A DNA stretch of 64,000 bases. Source: a virus. Under the pieces are notes generated by a model. That model saw nothing but the letters and a program-made list of their open reading frames with translations, was not told where the DNA came from and did not search any database. How positions within the stretch are numbered: the stretch's first letter is position 1; the number at the start of each line of letters is the position of its first letter. This document shows positions 1 to 6,819 of this stretch, one piece after another. The translations under genes and the position numbers were made by a program. The DNA is taken from positions 1 to 64,000 of the IMG/VR virus record IMGVR_UViG_3300031669_000016; one strand, written 5' to 3'.

Positions 1-1
1 G

Positions 2-43
2 GGTGGGTCCGAGTTCTACAGCAGTAGCGACCTCCCGTTCTAG
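2..43 (+). CDS. C-terminal end of an upstream phage gene (partial; possibly large terminase)
   Basis: An open frame enters from the left edge and stops with TAG at 41-43, giving about 13 C-terminal residues that end in a serine-rich stretch followed by DLPF. Gene order in tailed phages places the large terminase just before the portal, so this may be its C-terminus. The piece is too short to recognise by sequence, so identity rests on position only. Confidence 0.3.
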   Translation, partial: GGSEFYSSSDLPF

Positions 44-68
44 CCTGTTTGATCCATTTCGATGGCAT

Positions 69-98
69 CCCACGGCGACGATTGCCGTGGGGTTTGTT
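69..98 (+). terminator. Rho-independent-like terminator before the portal gene
   Basis: An 8-bp perfect stem (CCCACGGC at 69-76 pairing with GCCGTGGG at 84-91) with a 7-nt loop is followed by GTTTGTT. It lies in the ~130-nt gap between the upstream gene end and the portal and would separate their transcripts. Confidence 0.5.
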
Positions 99-176
99 GT
101 CAACATCATCCCATTTCCTGCCATATGGCCAACAGTAATCTATACGAGGTGAGTTGTGTCAAGGAGGCTGGCCTAG

Positions 177-2228
177 GTGTTTGAGGATGCCGGCAGCCGC
201 GGTGTTGAACTGTCACCGCGGGGCGTAGCCATTGTCCTCGCGCGCGACGAAGGCGGTTCTGGTATAGGAGAGGTCCGCCTCATCGAACAGCCCGCGATGC
301 TGGAACACTTCTCCGCAGTACTCCAGTCGAATCCCTACGGTATCGGTGGTAGTGAGGGACGGCTCGGTCTGACGATGCAGGATATCAAGGGCTTAGGCGC
401 ACCACTACGTGAACTCGTCACACCCGCCCCGACTGATCGAGCAACCATTCTGCGCCGCATCCACGAAGCGGCACGAGACTTCTGGCTGACGCGCCTATGG
501 GCACGAAGTTGCGCCGACTTTGGATCGGCCGGTTTCGAACTGGCCTGTGCGAACGAGAAGCAGAAGGAGTTCTGCGACCAGCTCGCGGAGCACTTGAATT
601 GGGACCGAATCGACTACATGCTGCACTACCACATGGCACTGACCGAGTCGGTTTATGTGTGGTGGCGCTACTATCCCAGCTTGCAAAACCGCTCGGCCCT
701 GGCCCCGGATGGGCAGTACGTACCGGTTTGGATCGAGACCCTTCCACCCAGTGTCATCGGATTCACCACTACGGGCCGTGTAGGGATCTATGCGGATCGG
801 TTGCAACCACTGGCCAGCATTGCACACAAGCCTACCAATCAGCGAAGTCAAGAAGAGATTGTTTATCTCCAACAGTTTCCTTCCGATCTCATAGCGGCCG
901 CGGCGGGAAGGCGGCGCGGCAATCTGTTGTATCCCCTCGACGAACTTGACACGCGCCAGTTCGGGCACACACGGGTCGAGCACTGGTCAAAGGCGGATTG
1001 GGAACACTGGCCCGTTCCAATGCTGTACACCGTTCTTGCCGACTTGGAGTATCTCTTGATGTGCCAGGACGTCGACTATGCCGGTGCGTTCCAGATGAAA
1101 GCAGGTCTGATGATCTGGTCTGTCGGTCCCACCGAACCCAAGCCCGATGCGCCCGGCCCGAAGCGTCCGCAATTGAAAGCGCTGGAGACGATGGTGCGGA
1201 ACGCGCTCGCGGAGCGCCATACCCACATCTTCGCCGGCAACGACTTCAATGTGCGTTGGGTAGTGCCACCCATAGAGCTGTTCTCACGCGAGAAGTATGC
1301 GTCCGCGCTTCAGCGCGTCATGGATGTACTCGGCATTCCCGCCGTCTTCTATCCTGTCGGTCACGGTGCCGGCGGCCGCTCGGGCATTCCCTACGCATCC
1401 GGCTACATTTCTGTCAAGCCGTGGGCTCAGCGCATTCTGAGCAATCGGCGGATGATTCGACGGCCCACAGAGCGGGTGTTCTGGACGTTGTGCTATCTCA
1501 ATCGTGTCGGCGGCGCGTCCCCCGACCATGTCGAGGTCCACTACGATCCGAACGTATTGGTTGATGATAGGATCCGCCTCTCACAAGTCCAATTCGAGAC
1601 GCAACAGGGCATTGTCTCGAACCGTACCGCGCTGGAATCGTTGGGACGAAACTACGAGGCCGAACTCCAGCAAAAGCGGGATGAGATCGAACTGGCCAAG
1701 AAAGAACCCGCGCTTTTCACTCCCCACTACATACCAACCAAGGGGATTGCGGGCACACAACTGCCGGGTCAGGGCGGTCCCACCAACCCCGGCGCGGGAA
1801 GGCCTCAGACACAAGAAGTGGTCGCTCCCGATGACGCACAACCAAGGCCGAGCACATCAGCTATTGAACAAGCACATATCGAAGATGACATCGTCTCCGA
1901 TGACGACGATCCGCTCGGCGCGCTCGCCTTTGTCGAATGGGATCCCGAAACGTTGGATGGATTCGTAGCCGATGCGGACCCAGTAGTGGAGAGTTTCGCC
2001 GATGATGAGTTCGCAGCCAACATCGAAGTTAGCAATATGTATATACGGATACCAGTCAATACCGGTTCCTACAAGAAGCATCGGTATGGGCCCCTCAACA
2101 GTAAGGGCATCCGGCTGCTTTACGGGATCAAGGCCGATGGGACAAGTGAAGTCGCTACTGTTCTGTTCCGGACGGATCGTTGGGATATGAAGCGGGCGCG
2201 TAGCTGGATCAAGAAACACTCGTTCTGA
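177..2228 (+). CDS. Portal protein with C-terminal XkdF-like extension
   Basis: This 683-residue protein is the probable dodecameric portal that forms the DNA entry vertex of the procapsid. It is first in the head block, directly upstream of the protease/scaffold and capsid genes, and its W/Y-rich central part (about residues 80-520) is of portal type. A proline/acidic linker (about 545-610) leads to a small C-terminal domain (about 622-683) with the pattern YIRIPV...SKGIRLLYGI...W-D-MKRARSWIKKH. That resembles the terminal segment common in phage XkdF-type protease/head proteins, so a module usually found elsewhere seems fused here. The start is GTG with AAGGAGG at 161-167 upstream. Portal assignment is from order and sequence character, not a database match. 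Confidence 0.75.
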   Translation: MFEDAGSRGVELSPRGVAIVLARDEGGSGIGEVRLIEQPAMLEHFSAVLQSNPYGIGGSEGRLGLTMQDIKGLGAPLRELVTPAPTDRATILRRIHEAARDFWLTRLWARSCADFGSAGFELACANEKQKEFCDQLAEHLNWDRIDYMLHYHMALTESVYVWWRYYPSLQNRSALAPDGQYVPVWIETLPPSVIGFTTTGRVGIYADRLQPLASIAHKPTNQRSQEEIVYLQQFPSDLIAAAAGRRRGNLLYPLDELDTRQFGHTRVEHWSKADWEHWPVPMLYTVLADLEYLLMCQDVDYAGAFQMKAGLMIWSVGPTEPKPDAPGPKRPQLKALETMVRNALAERHTHIFAGNDFNVRWVVPPIELFSREKYASALQRVMDVLGIPAVFYPVGHGAGGRSGIPYASGYISVKPWAQRILSNRRMIRRPTERVFWTLCYLNRVGGASPDHVEVHYDPNVLVDDRIRLSQVQFETQQGIVSNRTALESLGRNYEAELQQKRDEIELAKKEPALFTPHYIPTKGIAGTQLPGQGGPTNPGAGRPQTQEVVAPDDAQPRPSTSAIEQAHIEDDIVSDDDDPLGALAFVEWDPETLDGFVADADPVVESFADDEFAANIEVSNMYIRIPVNTGSYKKHRYGPLNSKGIRLLYGIKADGTSEVATVLFRTDRWDMKRARSWIKKHSF

Positions 2229-2245
2229 CATAGGAGGTGGGTTGT

Positions 2246-4144
2246 GTGCGATTACCAGAGAGGTTTACGGTCTGTGAACAGGTCCCGCTGAGGGCACTTG
2301 CGGCCAGTGAGGTGGCTGATCTTCCCGAGGGGACCCACTCCAGCGTTGGTGCGCAGGTCCACGTTCTGAGCGTTGGGGAACGCTCAAGGAAGGGGTGGGC
2401 ACTGGCCGATGAACGGCTTGGTGACGGCTGGCGTGGTCTACAGGGTGGCCACGTCAACATGGGTCATAATCCCGATGATGTCTACGGTTACATTCCGCGA
2501 GTCATCCGCCGTGGTTCCGATGTCCTCGCCAACCTCGCGATCTCGCGCCGTAAGTTGGAGGCGCGCAATCAGGACCCGACGCGGCTGACGACGGACATGG
2601 CCGTTTCTGTTGAATGGACATGGCTACTCGATGGCAGTGCTGTGACGAAAGGCGATAAGAAGTACACCCTGGCCGAGGCTGCCGAGGCCGGCCTTATTGA
2701 TGTTGTCCAGAATCCGACCGCAAAGCTGCCAGAGGTTATCGCCACCGATCCAGACACCACGATTTGGTGTAGTGGTGTCGAGTTCCACGATTTGGCTCTG
2801 GTTGATCTGCAGGAAGCAAATCCGGCGTTTCCATCGGCGCGGATTCTCTACGCCAGCGCTGCCGAACAGGGTCTGGATCCCTCGAAGAGCATGGAGGCGT
2901 TCCTACGCGTCGTCGAGACCGCGCTTGTCGGCAAGTACAAGACCGGAGACAGTTATCCGTACCGTATCTACACCTTCTCGGATGCTGTGGTCTGGGAGCA
3001 GGATGGGAAGTACTGGAGCGCGTCGGTGAGTACTGAGAAGGGCGGCACCGTTGTGATCGGCGAGAAGGCCGAGCTGGAGCAGCGCTTCGTCGAGGCCGCG
3101 GCGGCGGAGCGTTTGGGACGGAAAGGTGGACCGTACAAGGCCGGGCCTGGTGGTGGATGTGTCTGCCCCAAGTGTGGAGCAACGGCATCACATGATGCTG
3201 GTGAGCCTTGTACCGAAACGAAGTGTCCGAAGTGCGGAGCCATGATGGTGCGTAAGGGTGTGGACAGTAAGGCATCACTGGATCCTTCACCGTTTGTAGA
3301 TATCATCTACGGTATGGGATCGACTCCGGCGGCCAAGAAATCGGGACACAAATCCGCTCCGAAGGGGTATCCGACACAACGTTCACAGTACGCGGATCCA
3401 GCCAACTACAAATATCCACTTGATACGGAGGCTCACGCGAAGAATGCCTCAGCAAGGTTCCACTACGCGGTGAGTAGTGGGGAGTACAGCCGTGCCGAAC
3501 TCGTCTTCATGGCGAAGCGTATCGTGAGTGCGTGTCGCCGTTACGGTGTCGACGTGAGTTCTGATTCGCTTGTCGGGAAATATGCGGGACTGAAGCGTAA
3601 GTCAGGTAGTAATGCTGCCATAAACACTATTGACCCGAAAGGGGGTGAAAGCGTGGCTGAGTTGACAGAGGAGAAAGTCCGGGAAATGTGTGCCCAAGCA
3701 AAAGAGGATGGTCGACAAGAGGCCCTGAACGGGCTGCAGTCGCCCGAGTCCGAGCTCCGCAAGCAGATCGCGGATACCGCTGTCGAGGAGTTCAAGGTAA
3801 AGCAGTTGCCAGCCCTTCTGGAAGAGGCGCAGGGGAAGGGTAGGGAGGAAGTCGCGGCCCAGAACGCGGCTGTCGATGAACTCTCTGCTATCCACCCCCT
3901 GACCGATGATGAGAAGAAGGGTGTGGTTGCCGCAATGGTTGCGGGTGAGTTCAACCTCGCGATGGCTAAACTGGAGCGGGAGAACCGGAAGCTGAAAGGT
4001 GAGTTCAAGACTGATCCTCCGGCTGATCCCGAAGCTGCCAATCGTGCCGCGGCCGCTGCCGCAGTTCTCAACCCAGATGGCTCGGGTACCGGTGCTGGTG
4101 CAGATACGGAAGACCCGCCCGCCGACCCTGTGGTGATTTTTTAG
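2246..4144 (+). CDS. Prohead protease-like protein fused to zinc ribbon and scaffold
   Basis: About 632 residues. The N-terminal ~250 residues contain GGHVNMGHNPDDVYGYI, typical of prohead maturation protease regions. A four-cysteine zinc ribbon follows (about 303-335, CPKCG...CPKCG), then a domain with YADPANYKYPLDTEAHAKNA (about 380-430) seen in phage protease fusions, and finally a charged coiled-coil, acidic/alanine-rich tail (470-632) typical of scaffolds. An in-frame GTG at 3653 preceded by GGGGGTGA probably yields the scaffold alone, as in lambda C/Nu3. GTG at 2246 is preferred over GTG 2237 because AGGAGGTG at 2232-2239 is correctly spaced. Protease catalytic residues were not identified. 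Confidence 0.65.
   Translation: MRLPERFTVCEQVPLRALAASEVADLPEGTHSSVGAQVHVLSVGERSRKGWALADERLGDGWRGLQGGHVNMGHNPDDVYGYIPRVIRRGSDVLANLAISRRKLEARNQDPTRLTTDMAVSVEWTWLLDGSAVTKGDKKYTLAEAAEAGLIDVVQNPTAKLPEVIATDPDTTIWCSGVEFHDLALVDLQEANPAFPSARILYASAAEQGLDPSKSMEAFLRVVETALVGKYKTGDSYPYRIYTFSDAVVWEQDGKYWSASVSTEKGGTVVIGEKAELEQRFVEAAAAERLGRKGGPYKAGPGGGCVCPKCGATASHDAGEPCTETKCPKCGAMMVRKGVDSKASLDPSPFVDIIYGMGSTPAAKKSGHKSAPKGYPTQRSQYADPANYKYPLDTEAHAKNASARFHYAVSSGEYSRAELVFMAKRIVSACRRYGVDVSSDSLVGKYAGLKRKSGSNAAINTIDPKGGESVAELTEEKVREMCAQAKEDGRQEALNGLQSPESELRKQIADTAVEEFKVKQLPALLEEAQGKGREEVAAQNAAVDELSAIHPLTDDEKKGVVAAMVAGEFNLAMAKLERENRKLKGEFKTDPPADPEAANRAAAAAAVLNPDGSGTGAGADTEDPPADPVVIF
3653..4144 (+). CDS. Nested scaffold protein (internal in-frame start)
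   Basis: Translation from GTG 3653 would give 163 residues beginning MAELTEEKVREM: a helical, charged protein with an alanine/proline/aspartate-rich end, matching the usual capsid scaffold composition. The start is preceded by AAAGGGGGTGAAA at 3639-3650, a good Shine-Dalgarno match inside an otherwise continuous reading frame. Independent production of scaffold from within a protease gene is well known in lambdoid phages; here it is inferred from the internal ribosome site. Confidence 0.5.
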   Translation: MAELTEEKVREMCAQAKEDGRQEALNGLQSPESELRKQIADTAVEEFKVKQLPALLEEAQGKGREEVAAQNAAVDELSAIHPLTDDEKKGVVAAMVAGEFNLAMAKLERENRKLKGEFKTDPPADPEAANRAAAAAAVLNPDGSGTGAGADTEDPPADPVVIF

Positions 4145-4150
4145 GTGATG

Positions 4151-4200
4151 GTGGGGCCGCCGCTAGAAGATTGGAAACGCTGTGGTTTTGGCGGCCCCAC
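4151..4200 (+). other. Long perfect stem-loop between scaffold and decoration genes
   Basis: GTGGGGCCGCC (4151-4161) pairs perfectly with GGCGGCCCCAC (4190-4200), an 11-bp stem with a 28-nt loop. No T-run follows, so it may be an RNA-processing or attenuation element that sets the ratio between scaffold and the abundant capsid transcripts. Confidence 0.45.
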
Positions 4201-4238
4201 TCTAAAGTTGCTAATACATGTGAAGGGAGGTGTACAAC

Positions 4239-4733
4239 TTGGCGGATCGTGATGTAAGACTGCGCCGACTTCGGGGATTCGACTTTCCAACCGACCAACT
4301 CTCGGTCTACGCGGCCGATGATGAATACTACGAAGGCACGATCTTGCACCGCAATCTCAGCGCGACCAACGAGTTGACAGCGGCCACCAACAATGCCGAG
4401 ATGTTGCTTCTGAAGCGGGTGACCGCTGCTGGTCCGACCGTGTACGAGAAGCTGACACGGACTGATGTCGGCGAGGTTGCGGTGGGCGAGAAGGTCCCTG
4501 CCGTTTTGCTGCGTGTCGGTGCGACTTTCGAGACTAAGGTCTTCGCGTCGACAGGTACGGGTGGAATCTCGGCCGGTACGGCATTGGACAGCGCCCTCGG
4601 CGTCATCGACGGCATAATCGTCCAGCAGCAGCTCGTCAGTGACGGTAGCGTCGAGTTCTTCCGTTTGAAGAACGACCTGATCGCCTCCGAGGGCATCATC
4701 GAAGTGATGGTGAGCAATCTGAGACCGGTTTAG
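4239..4733 (+). CDS. Putative capsid decoration/head protein
   Basis: A 164-residue protein directly before the major capsid gene, a position typical of head decoration or stabilisation proteins. The sequence is beta-rich with valine/threonine alternation (for example VYEKLTRTDVGEVAVGEKV) and no recognised motif. It has no cysteine and no membrane segment. Start TTG 4239 is favoured over GTG 4230 because AAGGGAGG at 4223-4230 sits at normal spacing from it. The role is inferred from position; another small head protein is possible. Confidence 0.55.
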   Translation: MADRDVRLRRLRGFDFPTDQLSVYAADDEYYEGTILHRNLSATNELTAATNNAEMLLLKRVTAAGPTVYEKLTRTDVGEVAVGEKVPAVLLRVGATFETKVFASTGTGGISAGTALDSALGVIDGIIVQQQLVSDGSVEFFRLKNDLIASEGIIEVMVSNLRPV

Positions 4734-4771
4734 ACGGTTTCCATTTTACGAGAAGGAGGTGAACAAGCGAT

Positions 4772-6010
4772 ATGCCAGGTACGGATAAGGAACGCCTAGC
4801 CGCAGAACGGGTTCAGGCCCTCCTCAGCGGGCCGCGGCGTGTTGTCGCCTCGTTCAACGACGACAACTACGCGCGTGCGCGCCAGCGTCTGGAGGCACCG
4901 GCCCGGACTGATCGCGAGAAGCGTATCGAGGCCTTGAAGGTGGCATTTGCGCGTCACAACGCCCATGCCGCGGAGATCTCGGATCGTTCGCCGCTTCCCA
5001 CCGAGGTTCGTCAGCAGTTCGTCTCGCGCCTCGGCGCGCGGATGGAGGCGGATCTGTGGGGAATGCGGGTTGCCGATGTGAACCCGACCCAGTGGGGTTC
5101 GATTCTGTCCTATCGGGTCACGCAGATGAAGCTTCCGAAGGTGTACAAGATCGGAGCGCCTGGTGGGAACTTCCAGGAGATCCATGCCAATCGCGACAGC
5201 GTCTTCAGCCTTGGTGATCCCGTCATCTACACCACCCCGGAGATTCTCGTGCCGCGGTTTGATCCGCGGTTTCTTGACCGCTACATCCAGGATCTCCAGG
5301 TGCTTGCAGATGAGGCCGCTATAGCCATCAACGAGCAGGTCGACAGTGATCTGTTGACCGCGAAGGATAACCAGTTGGTGACTCCGGCGCAGGGCACACT
5401 CGTGACCAACGGGTTCGACTGGGTCTCCAGCAAGGTCAGAGGCCTGCCGACCTACAACGACGTGGACTATTCAGCCGCGTCGGGTGGATACGTAACGAAG
5501 GACATCTACATGGACCTTGCACATCGTTCCATGCTGCTGAAGCGTCGTCTGGAATGGATCGGAATGCACCCCGACACCATTATGACGCTGTGGCAGCAGA
5601 CCGATGCGGGGGCTGGGGCAACCGACTACTTCCCAGAGCTCCCGGATGTTCTTCGTGCCCGCATCTTCGAGGAAGGCGAGCGTGTCTTCACCTACATGTG
5701 GAACACGCGATTCCCGCTGCCGGACCCGACGAACAGCATCGATTGTACCGGTGATGATCGGTACTTCTGGGTCCTGATGTCTCCGTTGGATGACCGTGCG
5801 CCACGCGGGCTCGTCTGGCTCTTCACCTACCCGGAGCCGATCAACTTCGGGCCGAATGGGGCCGCCTACTTCGTGGATCAGATGCAGTACCTGCGGACGG
5901 AGGTTCGTAACGGGCAGATCTATGAGGTCTTCGTAGTGCAGAAGGCCATCCAGATCGCCTACACGGACTATCAGAAGCCGAACGTGATCCGTGCGCAGTA
6001 CGCTACGTAG
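4772..6010 (+). CDS. Major capsid protein (HK97-fold, putative)
   Basis: This 412-residue protein is expected to build the icosahedral shell. It has a helical charged N-terminus (residues 1-75), consistent with a delta-domain removed by the upstream protease, and a C-terminal part rich in aromatic beta segments. It follows protease/scaffold and decoration genes and has the strongest ribosome site of the block (GAAGGAGGTGA before ATG 4772). A terminator follows immediately, as is usual for major structural genes. Family membership was not tested by search; length and position fit HK97-fold major capsid proteins. Confidence 0.75.
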   Translation: MPGTDKERLAAERVQALLSGPRRVVASFNDDNYARARQRLEAPARTDREKRIEALKVAFARHNAHAAEISDRSPLPTEVRQQFVSRLGARMEADLWGMRVADVNPTQWGSILSYRVTQMKLPKVYKIGAPGGNFQEIHANRDSVFSLGDPVIYTTPEILVPRFDPRFLDRYIQDLQVLADEAAIAINEQVDSDLLTAKDNQLVTPAQGTLVTNGFDWVSSKVRGLPTYNDVDYSAASGGYVTKDIYMDLAHRSMLLKRRLEWIGMHPDTIMTLWQQTDAGAGATDYFPELPDVLRARIFEEGERVFTYMWNTRFPLPDPTNSIDCTGDDRYFWVLMSPLDDRAPRGLVWLFTYPEPINFGPNGAAYFVDQMQYLRTEVRNGQIYEVFVVQKAIQIAYTDYQKPNVIRAQYAT

Positions 6011-6033
6011 TGGGTTGGGGTTTGGGATGGTCA

Positions 6034-6067
6034 GGGGCTGGGCTGGCCCGCCAGTCCAGCCCCCTTT
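6034..6067 (+). terminator. Terminator after major capsid gene
   Basis: GGGGCTGGGCTGG (6034-6046) pairs with CCAGTCCAGCCCC (6051-6063) except for one internal mismatch, with a 4-nt loop and trailing TTT. The strong GC stem right behind the capsid gene would stop or attenuate rightward transcription. Confidence 0.65.
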
Positions 6068-6103
6068 GCTATGAATCTTTCTGTGGGAGTGAACGAGGCC
6101 TAG

Positions 6104-6202
6104 ATGCCATCTTTAGCCTCAAAAGACACCTCCGGCACCTTCCTCGCTGCTGAGGGTGAGACCGAGGTCATAGAGGGGCGTGCCTGGGAAACCAAGGAGC
6201 GG
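6104..6202 (+). pseudogene. Truncated duplicate of the 5' end of the downstream repeat-protein gene
   Basis: From ATG 6104 the frame reads MPSLASKDTSGTF then ...RLVF. This is clearly related to the start of the intact gene at 6820 (MSSLAQRDTSGTF ... FKVF). Homology fades where the antisense HNH cassette begins at about 6203; beyond that the frame continues only as a shadow of the HNH gene. The copy is diverged rather than identical, so it looks like a donor-derived flank of the inserted HNH element, not a recent tandem duplication. Confidence 0.6.
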
Positions 6203-6745
6203 TTAGTGTTCGGTTTTGCGAATGGCGTATCGCTTGCGGGCCGTCGCGTTCCTGCATTGTTTGCACTGGGACGTGAGGGCATCGTGGGTCTGGCCGCTCC
6301 TGCCAAATTGATCCCGAGGAAGAATCTGGCGGCATTTGTTGCATTGGGCATCGCTGTCAGAGATGTACCTATCGGACACCCGGTGAGTTCGCATATGCTC
6401 CCCCTGGCTCCGAAGGAGAACGAGGTTACCCAATGTGTTGTTGAGCCTGTTCCCGTCCCTATGGTGGACTGTTTCTCCGGGGGCCAGATCCCTTCCAAGA
6501 TGTTGCGCCATGAGCCACCGGTGTTCCTTCATTTAGATACCATCGACGAAGATACATCGGTAGCCCTGGGCGTTGACATAGCCACCTTTCCACCGGTGGT
6601 TGTTCGGTCCCCTCTCGGAAAGGCCGAAACACCGCTTGCCACAAAAGCGAGAGGTCTTCGCGATGGTGCGGAGCGGATGATATGCAACACCACACTGGGC
6701 ACAGATACGTATCGTGTTGACGAGGCGACGAGTTCTCTTTTCCAT
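6203..6745 (-). pseudogene. HNH endonuclease interrupted by an in-frame stop
   Basis: Two collinear open pieces in the same frame form one HNH protein. The upstream piece carries a zinc-finger-like start (CAQCG...CGKRC) and RWKGGYVNAQGYRCIFVDGI. It is followed by TAA (6535-6533) and at once by ATG (6532), which opens the remainder MKEHRWLMAQHLGR with HHRDGNRLNNTLGNL, the HNH core, and a C-terminal CNKC...CKQC zinc pair. Related phage HNH proteins run through this junction without a break, so the gene is either split by a nonsense mutation or made as two polypeptides. It lies antisense to virion genes, as is common for homing endonucleases. The start is taken at ATG 6745, at the expected transcript start. 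Confidence 0.7.
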
Positions 6746-6751
6746 AGGCAT

Positions 6752-6780
6752 ATGATACCACAGTCAGAGAGATACGTCAA
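6752..6780 (-). promoter_or_regulatory. Sigma-70-type promoter for the HNH cassette
   Basis: Reading leftward, TTGACG (6780-6775), a 17-nt spacer and TATCAT (6757-6752) form a near-consensus promoter. The predicted start of transcription is at about 6745, on an ATG, so the mRNA may be leaderless. The sequence around the -10, CTGTGGTAT, recurs in the promoter at 38941-38969. Confidence 0.65.
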
Positions 6781-6819
6781 CGGGTGTTGTTCCCATTATA
6801 CCGACCGGGGGAACCATCC

